Shown piece by piece: positions 1 through 9,945 of a stretch of 42,779 nt of DNA. The DNA comes from DASWIG01 sp965371445 (GTDB taxonomy: Bacteria; Acidobacteriota; Thermoanaerobaculia; Multivoradales; J023), in contig CBDUYN010000078.1 of assembly GCA_965371445.1 (NCBI GenBank), positions 1 to 42,779 on the forward strand. The letters are read 5' to 3'. Position 1 is the stretch's first letter, and each line of letters opens with the position of its first letter. The position numbers and the translations under genes are program-made. Below the pieces are notes generated by a model. That model did no database searches. It saw only the letters and a list, made by a program, of their open reading frames with translations, and was not told the origin of the DNA.

Positions 1-3000
1 TGGCGGGGCATTTCCGCACCCTGCTGGAGGGCGTGGTGGCCGATCCGGGGCGGCGCCTCTCGGAGCTGCCGCTCCTTCTGGTGGCCGAAAGGCACCAGGT
101 GGTGCTCGAGTGGAACGACACGGGATCGCGTCCGGGCCGCGGCCGGCAGGCCGACGCGCTCCTCCACGAGCTGTTCGAGGCTCAGGTAGCGCAGACCCCC
201 GACGCCGTGGCGGTGGTCTTCGAAGGGCGCTGCCTGAGCTACCGGGAGCTCAACGGGCGCGCCAATCAGCTGGCCCGCCGCCTGCGGGCCCTGGATGCCG
301 GCCGGAAGACCGGCCCCTCCGACACCTTGGTCGGCATCTGCGCCGAGCGGTCGCCGGAGTTGGTGGTGGGGCTCCTCGGTATCCTCAAGTCGGGGGGAGC
401 CTACGTGCCGATGGATCCCTCCTATCCCGGCGAACGTCTGGCCTTCATGATGGAGGATTCGGACGTGCCGGTGCTGCTGACCCAGGAGCACCTGGCAGAG
501 ACCCTGCCCGCCCACTCGGCGGCGGTGATCCGCCTCGACGCCGACTGGCCGTCCATCGCCGACGAGAGCCGCGACAACCTGCCGTGGCACGGTGCTCCCG
601 AGAGCCTTGCCTACACGATCTTCACCTCGGGCTCCACGGGCCGGCCGAAGGGCGCGATGGTGAGCCACCGCGCGATCGTCAACCGTCTCCTTTGGATGCA
701 GCAGACCTATGGTCTGGGGACGTCGGACCGGGTTCTGCAGAAGACGCCCTTCTCCTTCGACGTCTCGGTCTGGGAATTCTTCTGGCCGCTGATGACCGGC
801 GCCTGCCTGGTGGTGGCGCGGCCGGGAGGGCACCAGGAATCGGGCTACCTGGTACGGCGGATCGTCGAGGAAGGCGTCACCACGCTGCACTTCGTGCCCT
901 CAATGCTCCAGGCTTTTCTCGAGCACCCGGAGGCGGGCCGTTGCCGCTCGATCCGGCGGGTCGTCGCCAGCGGCGAGACCCTGCCCTACGAGCTGGAGCA
1001 ACGCTTCTTCGAGCTTCTCGACACGGAGCTCCACAACCTCTACGGCCCCACGGAAGCCGCGGTCGACGTGACCTACGAGCCCTGCGGCCGCTCGGCTTCC
1101 GTGCGCCCGGTGGCGATCGGCCGGCCGGTCGCCAACACCCGCATCCACGTCCTCGACCGACGGCTCTCGCCGGTGCCGGCCGGGGTGCCGGGGGAGCTCC
1201 ACATCGGCGGGGTCCAGTTGGCCCGGGGTTACGTGAGCCGTCCCGTCCTGACCGCCGAGGCCTTCATTCCGGACCCCTTGGGCGCGGAGCCCGGCGGACG
1301 TCTTTACAAGAGCGGGGACCTGGTTCGGCATCTGCCCGGTGGCGCCGTCGACTACCTGGGCCGGCTCGATCACCAGATCAAGATACGCGGCCAGCGCATC
1401 GAGCTGGGCGAGATCGAGTCGGTCCTGGTTCGCCACCCGGCGGTGCGGCAGGCGGTGGTCGTGGTGCGGGAGGATCCGGCTCGTCTGGTGGCGTACCTTC
1501 TCACCGAGGGCGGCTCGCCGCAGGCTGGCGAGCTGCGGAGCTTCCTGGCCCACAGCCTGCCGGACTACATGGTGCCCGCTGCCTTCGTCGTTCTCGACGC
1601 CCTGCCCCTGACCCCGAGCGGCAAGGTGGATCGGCGGGCCCTGCCGGCGCCGAAGCCCGACGACGGCCTGCCGGCGGGCGCCTGGGCGCCGCCTCGCAGC
1701 CCGCTCGAGGAGGTCCTGGCCGGGATCTTCTCGCAGGTGCTGGGCCGCGATCGGGTGGGCATCCACGACAACTTCTTCGAGCTCGGCGGACACTCGCTCC
1801 TCGCCACCCAGGTGGTTTCCTGGGTGCGCCGGGACCTCGGCGTGGAGCCGCCGTTGCGCACCTTGTTCGAGCGGCCGACCGTGGCCGGTCTGGCGGAATG
1901 GGTCACCGCGGCGCTGCGCCAGGAGGAGGGTCTCGAGGCGCCGCCCATGAGACCGGTGGCGCGGGACGCTCACCTGCCGCTCTCCTTCGCCCAGCAGCGC
2001 CTGTGGTTCTTGGATCGGCTGGCGCCGGGCTCGCCGCTCTATAACATTCCTATGACTCTCCGCCTCACCGGGCGGCTTGACCTCCGAAGCCTGGAGCATG
2101 CGCTGATCGAGATCGTGCGCCGCCACGAGGTGCTGCGCACGTGCTTCGAAACCGAGGACGAAAAGCCGGTGCAGGTGATCCGGCCGATTCCGGATCTGTC
2201 GTTGCCGACGCTGGAGCTCGCCGGCCTGCCGGCAGCGCGACGGCAGGCCGAAGCCCGTCGCCTGGAGGTCGAAGAGGCGCACCGTCCCTTCGACCTGGCC
2301 CGGGGCCCCGTGCTGCGGGCCCGACTGCTGAGGATGGACGCGGTAGAGCACGTCCTGCTCGTCACGGTGCATCACATCGCCTTCGACGGCTGGTCGCAGG
2401 GGGTCTTCCTGCGCGAGCTGGCAGCTCTCTACCAGGCCTTCTCCGCCGGCACGGCCGCTCCCGGCACGGCGCCGCTGCTTGCCGAGCTACCCGTGCAGTA
2501 CGTCGACTTCGCCGTGTGGCAGCGCCAGTGGCTGGCGGGCGAGGTGTTGGAGAGTCAGCTCTCTTACTGGCGGAAAGAGCTCGCCGGGCTCCCCGTGCTC
2601 GAGCTGCCCACCGACTGGCCGCGGCCGGCGGTGCAGAGCTTCCGGGGTGTCACAGAGCGCTTCCCGCTGCCGGCGGAGCTCTTCCTCAAGCTGCAAGAGC
2701 TCAGCCAGCGGCACGGGAGCACGCTCTTCATGACGCTTCTGGCGGCCTTCCAGACGCTCGCCGGACGCTACACCGGCCAGGACGACTTCGCCGTCGGCTC
2801 GCCGACCGCCAACCGCAACCGGGCCGAGATCGAAGGGCTCATCGGGTTCTTCGTCAACACCCTGGTGCTGCGCGGCGACCTCCGAGGCGACCCGAGCTTC
2901 GGCGAGCTGTTGGCGCGGGTCCGCGACGTCGCCCTGGGGGCTTACGCCCACCAGGACGTGTCTTTCGAGAAGCTGGTGGAAGAGCTGGAGCCGGAGCGCA

Positions 3001-6000
3001 ACCTCAGCCAGAACCCGCTGGTGCAGGTGTTGTTCCTGGTGCAGAACGCGGCCCTGGCGCCGGAGCTCGCGCCGGGGCTTGTGACGAGCTTCGAGTACGT
3101 CGATACCGACACGGCGAAGTTCGACCTGACCGTGGGCCTGGAGGAGGCGCAAGGAGGGCTGCGGGTTGACGTGGAGTACAACACCGATCTCTTCGACGGC
3201 GTGACCCTGCGGCGCCTGGCGGGGCATTTCCGCACCCTGCTGGAGGGCGTGGTGGCCGATCCGGGGCGGCGTCTCTCGGAGCTGCCGCTTCTGCCGGCGG
3301 CCGAGAGGCACCAGGTGGTGCTCGAATGGAACGACACGGGCCGCGGCCGGCCGGCCGACGCGCTCCTCCACGAGCTGTTCGAGGCTCAGGTCGCGCGGAC
3401 CCCCGACGCCGTGGCGGTGGTCTTCGAAGGGCGCTGCCTGAGCTACCGGGAGCTCAACGGGCGCGCCAATCAGCTGGCCCGCCGCCTGCGGGCCCTGGAT
3501 GCCGGCCGGAAGACCGGCCCCTCCGACACCTTGGTCGGCATCTGCGCCGAGCGGTCGCCGGAGTTGGTGGTGGGGCTCCTCGGTATCCTCAAGTCGGGGG
3601 GAGCCTACGTGCCGATGGATCCCTCCTATCCCGGCGAACGTCTGGCCTTCATGATGGAGGATTCGGACGTGCCGGTGCTGCTGACCCAGGAGCACCTGGC
3701 AGAGACCCTGCCCGCCCACTCGGCGGCGGTGATCCGCCTCGACGCCGACTGGCCGTCCATCGCCGACGAGAGCCGCGACAACCTGCCGTGGCACGGTGCT
3801 CCCGAGAGCCTTGCCTACACGATCTTCACCTCGGGCTCCACGGGCCGGCCGAAGGGCGCGATGGTGAGCCACCGGGCGATCGTCAACCGTCTCCTTTGGA
3901 TGCAGCAGACCTATGGCCTCGGGCCGTCGGACCGGGTGCTGCAGAAGACGCCCTTCTCCTTCGACGTCTCGGTCTGGGAGTTTTTCTGGCCGCTGATGAC
4001 CGGCTCCTGCCTGGTGGTGGCGCGGCCCGGAGGGCACCAGGACCCCGGCTACCTGGTACGGCGGATCGTCGAGGAAGGCGTCACCACGCTCCACTTCGTG
4101 CCCTCGATGCTCCAGGCTTTCCTCGAGCACCCGGAGGCCGGTAGCTGCCGCTCGATCCGGCGGGTCGTCGCCAGCGGCGAGGCCCTGCCCTACGACCTGG
4201 AGCAACGCTTCTTCGAGCTTCTCGACACCGAGCTCCACAACCTCTACGGCCCCACGGAAGCCGCGGTCGACGTGACCTACGAGCCCTGCGGCCGCTCGGC
4301 TTCCGTGCGCCCGGTGGCGATCGGCCGGCCGGTCGCCAACACCCGCATCCACGTCCTCGACCGACGGCTCTCGCCGGTGCCGGCCGGGGTGCCGGGGGAG
4401 CTCCACATCGGCGGGGTCCAGTTGGCCCGGGGTTACGTGAGCCGTCCCGTCCTGACCGCCAAGGCCTTCATTCCGGACCCCATGGGCGCGGAGCCCGGCG
4501 GACGTCTCTACAAGACCGGGGACCTGGTCCGCCACCTGCCCGGTGGCGCCGTCGACTACCTGGGCCGGCTCGACCACCAGGTCAAGATCCGCGGCCTGCG
4601 CATCGAGCTGGGCGAGATCGAGTCTGTCCTGGCCCGCCACCCGGCCGTGCGGCAGGCGGTGGTCGTGGTGCGGGAGGACCCGGCGGCCCGTCTGGTGGCG
4701 TACCTTCTCGTCCAGGGCGGCTCGCCGCCGGCCGGCGAGCTGCGGAGCTTCCTGGCCCAGAGCCTGCCGGAGTACATGGTGCCCGCTGCCCTCGTCGTCC
4801 TCGACGCCCTGCCCCTGACCCCGAGCGGCAAGGTGGATCGGCGGGCCCTGCCGGCGCCGAAGCCCGACGACGGCCTGCCGGCGGGCGCCTGGGCGCCGCC
4901 TCGCAGCCCGCTCGAGGAGGTCCTGGCCGGGATCTTCTCGCAGGTGCTGGGCCGCGATCGGGTGGGCATCCACGACAACTTCTTCGAGCTCGGCGGACAC
5001 TCGCTCCTCGCCACCCAGGTGGTTTCCTGGGTGCGCCGGGACCTCGGCGTGGAGCCGCCGTTGCGCACCTTGTTCGAGCGGCCGACCGTGGCCGGTCTGG
5101 CGGAATGGGTCACCGCGGCGCTGCGCCAGGAGGAGGGTCTCGAGGCGCCGCCCATGAGACCGGTGGCGCGGGACGCTCACCTGCCGCTCTCCTTCGCCCA
5201 GCAGCGCCTGTGGTTCTTGGATCGGCTGGCGCCGGGCTCGCCGCTCTATAACATTCCTATGACTCTCCGCCTCACCGGGCGGCTTGACCTCCGAAGCCTG
5301 GAGCATGCGCTGATCGAGATCGTGCGCCGCCACGAGGTGCTGCGCACGTGCTTCGAAACCGAGGACGAAAAGCCGGTGCAGGTGATCCGGCCGATTCCGG
5401 ATCTGTCGTTGCCGACGCTGGAGCTGGCCGGCCTGCCGGCCGCGCGGCGACAGGCCGAAGCCCGCCGCCTGGAGGTCGAAGATGCGCACCGTTCCTTCGA
5501 CCTGGCCCGGGGGCCCGTGCTGCGGACACAACTGCTGAGGATGGACGCGGCAGAGCACGTCCTGCTCTTCACGGTGCACCACATCGCTTTCGACGGCTGG
5601 TCGCAGGGGGTCTTCCTGCGCGAGCTGGCAGCCCTTTACCAGGCTTTCTCTGCCGGCACGGCTGTCACCGGCACGTCGTCGCCCCTTGCCGAGCTGCCCG
5701 TGCAGTACGCCGACTTCGCCGTGTGGCAGCGCCAGTGGCTGGCCGGCGAGGTGTTGGAGAGTCAGCTCTCTTACTGGCGAGAGAAGCTCGCCGGGCTTCC
5801 TGTGCTCGAGCTGCCGACCGACCGGCCGCGGCCGGCGGTGCAGACCTCCTGGGGTGTCGTAGAGCGTTTCCGGCTGCCGGCGGAGCTCTTCCTCAACCTG
5901 CAGGAGCTCAGTCAGCGGCACGGAAGCACGCTCTTCATGACGCTCCTGGCGGCCTTCCAGACGCTCGCCGGGCGCTACACCGGCCAGGACGACTTCGCCG

Positions 6001-6423
6001 TCGGCTCGCCGATCGCCAACCGCAACCGGGCCGAGATCGAAGGGCTCGTCGGATTCTTCGTCAACACCCTGGTGCTGCGCGGCGACCTCCGGGGCGACCC
6101 GACCTTCGGCGAGCTGTTGGCGCGGGTCCGCGACGTCGCCCTGGGGGCCTACGCCCACCAGGACGTGTCTTTCGAGAAGCTGGTGGAAGAGCTGGACCCG
6201 GAGCGCAACCTCAGCCAGAACCCGCTGGTGCAGGTGTTGTTCCTGGTGCAGAACGCGGCCCTGGCGCCGGAGCTCGCGCCGGGGCTTGTGACGAGCTTCG
6301 AGTACGTCGATACCGACACGGCGAAGTTCGACCTGACCGTGGGCCTGGAGGAGGCGCAAGGAGGGCTGCGGGTTGACGTGGAGTACAACACCGATCTCTT
6401 CGACGGCGTGACCCTGCGGCGCC
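1..6423 (+). repeat. Tandem 3.2-kb NRPS module duplication
   Basis: The bases at position 1 recur at 3217 and again at 6424, giving two consecutive units of 3216 and 3207 bp, each A-PCP-C. The 9-bp length difference equals a 12-bp loss just before A2 and a 3-bp gain (an extra Ala codon) near the end of A2. Long stretches look base-identical, for example about 1621-2218 against 4828-5425 and most of the first 500 bp of the A domains. Other stretches, such as the middle of the C domain, carry scattered synonymous and non-synonymous changes. The third module shares only the end of the preceding C domain and is otherwise divergent. The pattern fits a recent duplication or ongoing gene conversion; an assembly collapse or expansion should be excluded. 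Confidence 0.95.
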
Positions 6424-8402
6424 TGGCGGGGCATTTCCGCACCCTGCTGGAGGGCGTGGTGGCCGATCCGGGGCGGCGTCTCTCGGATCTGCCGCTCCTG
6501 CCGGCGGCGCAGCGCCATCAGCTCCTCGAGTGGAACGACACCCGCGCGGCCGGTGCGGCGGAGACCTCCTTCCACCAGCTCTTCCGGGCCCAGGTCGAGC
6601 GTCGCCCGGAGGCGGTCGTCGCCGTCTGCGAGGACCGCTCCCTCACCTACCGCGAGCTCGAGGCCCGGGCCAACGCCGTGGCGCACCTCCTGAAACAGCA
6701 GGGGGTGGGTCCGGAGGACGTGGTGGCTCTGCTGGCCGAACGCGACTTGAGCTTCCTCGTCGCCATGCTGGGGATCTTCAAGTCGGGTGGCGTGTACCTG
6801 CCCCTCGATCCCCTCCATCCGCCGCGCCGCCTCGCGCGGGTGCTGGAGCAGGCGGGGGCGCGGCTGATCCTGGCCGCCGACGAGCTGGCCGGCGAGGTGG
6901 ACGAGGCCTTGGAGCTCGTCTCCGAGACGCGCCGGGCGCCGCGCCGGAGCCTCGAAGAGCTGCTTTCCCGGCAGGCGCCGGCGACACCGCCGCCGTGGCT
7001 CGGAAGCCCCGGGCAACTGGCCTACGTGATCTTCACCTCGGGCTCTACCGGCCTGCCCAAGGGGGCGATGCTCGAGTACCGGGGGATGCTCAATCACCTG
7101 CACGCCAAGGTCCGGGACCTCGCCCTGGGTCCCTCCGACGTGGTGGCCCAGACGGCTTCGCAGTGCTTCGACATCTCGGTCTGGCAGTTCCTGGCCGCGC
7201 TGCTGGTCGGCGGACAGGTGCAGATCTTTCCGCCTCGGGTGAGCCAGGATCCGAAACTCCTGCTGGACGCCGCCGAGGCGGCGGGGGTGGCGGTCCTGGA
7301 GACGGTGCCGTCGATGATGCGCTTCCTGCTGCAGGAGGCGGGCGGCCGCTCGCTCGCCGCGCTGCGCTGGCTCCTGCCCACCGGCGAGGCCCTGCCCGTG
7401 GAGCTCGCCCGGCAGTGGCTCACCGAATTCCCCGGCGTGCCCCTGGTCAACGCCTACGGGCCCACCGAGTGCTCGGACGACGTGACGCACGGCTTCATCA
7501 CCGAGCCGCCGGCGCCGAACGCGACCTCGGTGCCCATCGGACGCCCGCTGGTCAACCTCAGGCTCTTCGTGCTGGACGACAGCTTCCAGCCGGTGCCGGT
7601 GGGCGTCGCCGGCGAGCTGTGCGTCACCGGAGTGGGGGTGGGGAGAGGTTATCTGCACGATCCGCGGCGCACCGCGGAGGTCTTCGTGCCCCACCCGTCG
7701 AGCCCGGAGCCCGGTGCGCGGATGTACCGGACCGGGGACCTGGCCCGCTACCGTCCGCAGAGCAACCTCGAGTTCGTCGGCCGCATCGATCACCAGGTGA
7801 AGCTGCGCGGCTTCCGCATCGAGCTGGGGGAGGTCGAGGCCGTCCTCGCCGCCCATCCGGAGGTGCGCGAAACGGTGGTGTTGGTGCACGAGGATGGAGC
7901 GCACAACCAGCGGCTGATCGGCTGGGTGGTCGCGGCGCCGGGGAGCGAGGTGACCTCCGGAGACCTGCGCCGCTATCTCAAGGAAAGGCTGGCCGAGTAC
8001 ATGGTGCCCGCCGCCATGGTCTTTCTCGACGCCATGCCTCTCACCCCGAACGGCAAGGTCGACCGGGCAGAGCTGGGCCGCCGAGCGCCCGACACGTCGG
8101 GGCTCGCCCTCGAGGAAGACTATGTGGCCCCCGAGACCGAGATCGAGGAGATCCTGGTGGAGATCTGGCAGCTGTTGCTCGGCGTCGACCGGGTTGGTAT
8201 TTACGACAACTTCTTCGATCTGGGAGGCCACTCTCTTCTGGTGCCGCAGCTCTTCGCCCGGATCTACGAAACCTTCCAACTCGAGCTGCCTTTGCAGGTG
8301 CTCTTCGAGGCGCCGACCGTCGCGGAGCTGGCGATGGTCATTGAGGAACGGCTGCTCGACCAGATCGAGGCCTTCGAAAAAGCGGCGGAATTGGGGCGCT
8401 GA
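1..8402 (+). CDS. NRPS, 5'-truncated: A(Ser)-PCP-C-A(Ser)-PCP-C-A(X)-PCP
   Basis: The frame is open from base 3 and the window begins inside the last residues of a condensation domain, so the true start lies upstream; the GTG at 33 is internal. About 2,799 residues are visible. Order by nucleotide: A1 ~150-1660, PCP1 ~1690-1910, C ~1960-3290, A2 ~3360-4860, PCP2 ~4900-5120, C ~5165-6490, A3 ~6560-8085, PCP3 ~8130-8345. Both C domains carry HHIAFDG, and the PCPs have intact GGHSL phosphopantetheine serines. Reading the ten specificity positions by eye gives DVWHVSLVDK for A1 and A2, matching the EntF-type serine code, and DIWELTADDK for A3, which I cannot assign. There is no epimerase domain, so L-residues are expected. 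The gene ends just after PCP3 with no thioesterase, so the chain passes to another protein or is released in trans. The domain reading is very secure, the Ser prediction good. Confidence 0.97.
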   Translation, partial: AGHFRTLLEGVVADPGRRLSELPLLLVAERHQVVLEWNDTGSRPGRGRQADALLHELFEAQVAQTPDAVAVVFEGRCLSYRELNGRANQLARRLRALDAGRKTGPSDTLVGICAERSPELVVGLLGILKSGGAYVPMDPSYPGERLAFMMEDSDVPVLLTQEHLAETLPAHSAAVIRLDADWPSIADESRDNLPWHGAPESLAYTIFTSGSTGRPKGAMVSHRAIVNRLLWMQQTYGLGTSDRVLQKTPFSFDVSVWEFFWPLMTGACLVVARPGGHQESGYLVRRIVEEGVTTLHFVPSMLQAFLEHPEAGRCRSIRRVVASGETLPYELEQRFFELLDTELHNLYGPTEAAVDVTYEPCGRSASVRPVAIGRPVANTRIHVLDRRLSPVPAGVPGELHIGGVQLARGYVSRPVLTAEAFIPDPLGAEPGGRLYKSGDLVRHLPGGAVDYLGRLDHQIKIRGQRIELGEIESVLVRHPAVRQAVVVVREDPARLVAYLLTEGGSPQAGELRSFLAHSLPDYMVPAAFVVLDALPLTPSGKVDRRALPAPKPDDGLPAGAWAPPRSPLEEVLAGIFSQVLGRDRVGIHDNFFELGGHSLLATQVVSWVRRDLGVEPPLRTLFERPTVAGLAEWVTAALRQEEGLEAPPMRPVARDAHLPLSFAQQRLWFLDRLAPGSPLYNIPMTLRLTGRLDLRSLEHALIEIVRRHEVLRTCFETEDEKPVQVIRPIPDLSLPTLELAGLPAARRQAEARRLEVEEAHRPFDLARGPVLRARLLRMDAVEHVLLVTVHHIAFDGWSQGVFLRELAALYQAFSAGTAAPGTAPLLAELPVQYVDFAVWQRQWLAGEVLESQLSYWRKELAGLPVLELPTDWPRPAVQSFRGVTERFPLPAELFLKLQELSQRHGSTLFMTLLAAFQTLAGRYTGQDDFAVGSPTANRNRAEIEGLIGFFVNTLVLRGDLRGDPSFGELLARVRDVALGAYAHQDVSFEKLVEELEPERNLSQNPLVQVLFLVQNAALAPELAPGLVTSFEYVDTDTAKFDLTVGLEEAQGGLRVDVEYNTDLFDGVTLRRLAGHFRTLLEGVVADPGRRLSELPLLPAAERHQVVLEWNDTGRGRPADALLHELFEAQVARTPDAVAVVFEGRCLSYRELNGRANQLARRLRALDAGRKTGPSDTLVGICAERSPELVVGLLGILKSGGAYVPMDPSYPGERLAFMMEDSDVPVLLTQEHLAETLPAHSAAVIRLDADWPSIADESRDNLPWHGAPESLAYTIFTSGSTGRPKGAMVSHRAIVNRLLWMQQTYGLGPSDRVLQKTPFSFDVSVWEFFWPLMTGSCLVVARPGGHQDPGYLVRRIVEEGVTTLHFVPSMLQAFLEHPEAGSCRSIRRVVASGEALPYDLEQRFFELLDTELHNLYGPTEAAVDVTYEPCGRSASVRPVAIGRPVANTRIHVLDRRLSPVPAGVPGELHIGGVQLARGYVSRPVLTAKAFIPDPMGAEPGGRLYKTGDLVRHLPGGAVDYLGRLDHQVKIRGLRIELGEIESVLARHPAVRQAVVVVREDPAARLVAYLLVQGGSPPAGELRSFLAQSLPEYMVPAALVVLDALPLTPSGKVDRRALPAPKPDDGLPAGAWAPPRSPLEEVLAGIFSQVLGRDRVGIHDNFFELGGHSLLATQVVSWVRRDLGVEPPLRTLFERPTVAGLAEWVTAALRQEEGLEAPPMRPVARDAHLPLSFAQQRLWFLDRLAPGSPLYNIPMTLRLTGRLDLRSLEHALIEIVRRHEVLRTCFETEDEKPVQVIRPIPDLSLPTLELAGLPAARRQAEARRLEVEDAHRSFDLARGPVLRTQLLRMDAAEHVLLFTVHHIAFDGWSQGVFLRELAALYQAFSAGTAVTGTSSPLAELPVQYADFAVWQRQWLAGEVLESQLSYWREKLAGLPVLELPTDRPRPAVQTSWGVVERFRLPAELFLNLQELSQRHGSTLFMTLLAAFQTLAGRYTGQDDFAVGSPIANRNRAEIEGLVGFFVNTLVLRGDLRGDPTFGELLARVRDVALGAYAHQDVSFEKLVEELDPERNLSQNPLVQVLFLVQNAALAPELAPGLVTSFEYVDTDTAKFDLTVGLEEAQGGLRVDVEYNTDLFDGVTLRRLAGHFRTLLEGVVADPGRRLSDLPLLPAAQRHQLLEWNDTRAAGAAETSFHQLFRAQVERRPEAVVAVCEDRSLTYRELEARANAVAHLLKQQGVGPEDVVALLAERDLSFLVAMLGIFKSGGVYLPLDPLHPPRRLARVLEQAGARLILAADELAGEVDEALELVSETRRAPRRSLEELLSRQAPATPPPWLGSPGQLAYVIFTSGSTGLPKGAMLEYRGMLNHLHAKVRDLALGPSDVVAQTASQCFDISVWQFLAALLVGGQVQIFPPRVSQDPKLLLDAAEAAGVAVLETVPSMMRFLLQEAGGRSLAALRWLLPTGEALPVELARQWLTEFPGVPLVNAYGPTECSDDVTHGFITEPPAPNATSVPIGRPLVNLRLFVLDDSFQPVPVGVAGELCVTGVGVGRGYLHDPRRTAEVFVPHPSSPEPGARMYRTGDLARYRPQSNLEFVGRIDHQVKLRGFRIELGEVEAVLAAHPEVRETVVLVHEDGAHNQRLIGWVVAAPGSEVTSGDLRRYLKERLAEYMVPAAMVFLDAMPLTPNGKVDRAELGRRAPDTSGLALEEDYVAPETEIEEILVEIWQLLLGVDRVGIYDNFFDLGGHSLLVPQLFARIYETFQLELPLQVLFEAPTVAELAMVIEERLLDQIEAFEKAAELGR

Positions 8403-8501
8403 TGAAAGCCCGGCCTGCCGGCATGAGACGAGGAGAGCCCGTCCACGCGGCAAGCTTGACTTGAAAGGTCCGACAAGCTGAACCAGAAATGAGGAAAGAC
8501 G

Positions 8502-9875
8502 ATGACTGAGGAAATGCCCGACGACTCGCAACCCGGCGATTCGGAGGAGCCGGAGACTCGGGGCCTGTCCGAGGATGGCGAGCGGTGGTACGAGATTGTG
8601 CGAGGCCTCCAGCACTTCCTCCTCATCCTGCTGGGGCAGTCGGTCTCCCAGTTCGGCTCCCGGCTCACCAACTTCGTGCTGGGAGTGTGGGTCTACCAGA
8701 GCACCGGCTCGGCCACGCTCTTTTCCCTGATGACTTTCTGCATCCTGGTGCCGGAGATCGCGATTCTGCCGTTCGCCGGCGTCCTCATCGACCGCTGGGA
8801 CCGGCGGTGGGTGATGATCCTGAGCGACTCCGGGGCCGGGATGTGTACCCTGGTGATCCTCTGGCTGGTGTGGAGCGACCGGCTCGCCATCCCCCAGCTT
8901 TTTCCTCTGGTCGCGTTGAGCTCGCTTTTCGCCGCCTTCCAGGCGCCGGCCTTCGCCGCCTCGACCACCCTCCTGGTGCCGCAGAAGAAGCTGGTGCGCG
9001 CCAATGGCATGGTCGAGCTCGGCAGGGCCCTGGCCATGATGACCGCGCCGCCGGCCGCCGGTTTCCTGCTCGCGGTGATCGATCTCAAAGGGGTCGTCCT
9101 GATCGACGTGACGAGTTTCCTCTTCGCCGTCGTCACCCTGCTGCTCTCTCGCATCCCGCGTCCCGTGCCCGCGGCGGAGAGCAAGCCTGCCGAAGGCCAG
9201 TCCATGCTGCGCGATGCCGCTTTCGGCTGGTCCTACATCCGGCAGCAGCCAGGGCTCCTGGCGCTGCTCCTGCTCTTTGCCGCCGTCAACTTCGCCCACG
9301 GTATGGTGGAGATCCTGCTGACACCGCTGGTGCTCAGCTTCGCCTCCACGATGGAGCTCGGCGCGGTGTTGTCGATCGCCGTGATGGGTGCCGTAGTGGG
9401 GGGGCTGGGAATCGCCGTCTGGAACCGGCGGCTGCGGCGCATCCCCACCATCTTCACCTGTCTGGCCATTCAGGGGATGATCCTCTTTGTCGGCGGGGTG
9501 CGACCGAGCGTGCCGCTGATCGCGGCGGTCGCCTGCGGCTTCATGCTTTGCAACCCCGTGATCAGTGCCTGCAGTCGGACGATCTGGCAGACTCGGGTGG
9601 CCCCCGAGATCCAGGGCCGGGTTTTCGCCACCTGCAACGTGGTCGAAGTCTCGACCGCACCCCTGGCGTTCCTCCTGGCGGGTCCCCTGGCGGACAAGGT
9701 CTTCGAGCCCATGATGGCCCCCGACGGCTTGCTGGCCGGATCCGTCGGAGCGCTCCTCGGCGTCGGACCCGGGCGCGGCATCGGCCTGATCTTCGTTTGT
9801 CTGGGGTTTGTGGTGCTCGCCATCGTCGTCCCGAGCTACGGCTATCGTCCTCTGCGCCAGCTCGACGAGGAGTAG
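8502..9875 (+). CDS. MFS exporter, DHA3/EntS-like
   Basis: A 457-residue major facilitator permease, probably exporting the peptide product or conferring self-protection in the inner membrane. After a hydrophilic acidic N-terminus of about 45 residues come multiple hydrophobic helices. The loop after the second or third helix has the family motif GVLIDRWDRRWVM. The region RANGMVELG and the late GVGPGRGIG segment are typical of MFS_3 members found beside NRPS genes. The ATG at 8502 is supported by a GAGGAAA ribosome site 6-12 bases upstream. It follows the NRPS stop by 99 bp and precedes the acylase gene by 70 bp, so it is probably in the same transcription unit. A broken relative lies at 12755-12986. 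The substrate is inferred only from context. Confidence 0.93.
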   Translation: MTEEMPDDSQPGDSEEPETRGLSEDGERWYEIVRGLQHFLLILLGQSVSQFGSRLTNFVLGVWVYQSTGSATLFSLMTFCILVPEIAILPFAGVLIDRWDRRWVMILSDSGAGMCTLVILWLVWSDRLAIPQLFPLVALSSLFAAFQAPAFAASTTLLVPQKKLVRANGMVELGRALAMMTAPPAAGFLLAVIDLKGVVLIDVTSFLFAVVTLLLSRIPRPVPAAESKPAEGQSMLRDAAFGWSYIRQQPGLLALLLLFAAVNFAHGMVEILLTPLVLSFASTMELGAVLSIAVMGAVVGGLGIAVWNRRLRRIPTIFTCLAIQGMILFVGGVRPSVPLIAAVACGFMLCNPVISACSRTIWQTRVAPEIQGRVFATCNVVEVSTAPLAFLLAGPLADKVFEPMMAPDGLLAGSVGALLGVGPGRGIGLIFVCLGFVVLAIVVPSYGYRPLRQLDEE

Positions 9876-9945
9876 CCCGCCGTGCGTCAGCAGAGATGAG
9901 AAGATGTGCCATGAGGACGACCTGGACAGGAAATGAGGAGAACCG

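Noticed and set aside
33..8402. GTG at 33 as the start of the first NRPS
   Set aside because: The frame is open upstream to the window edge, and the residues before and after are the conserved tail of a C domain, so the gene begins outside the window.
8456..8484. TTGACT followed 17 bases later by TGAACC as a promoter before the exporter
   Set aside because: The -10 is poor, and the short gap suggests co-transcription with the NRPS; not enough to call.
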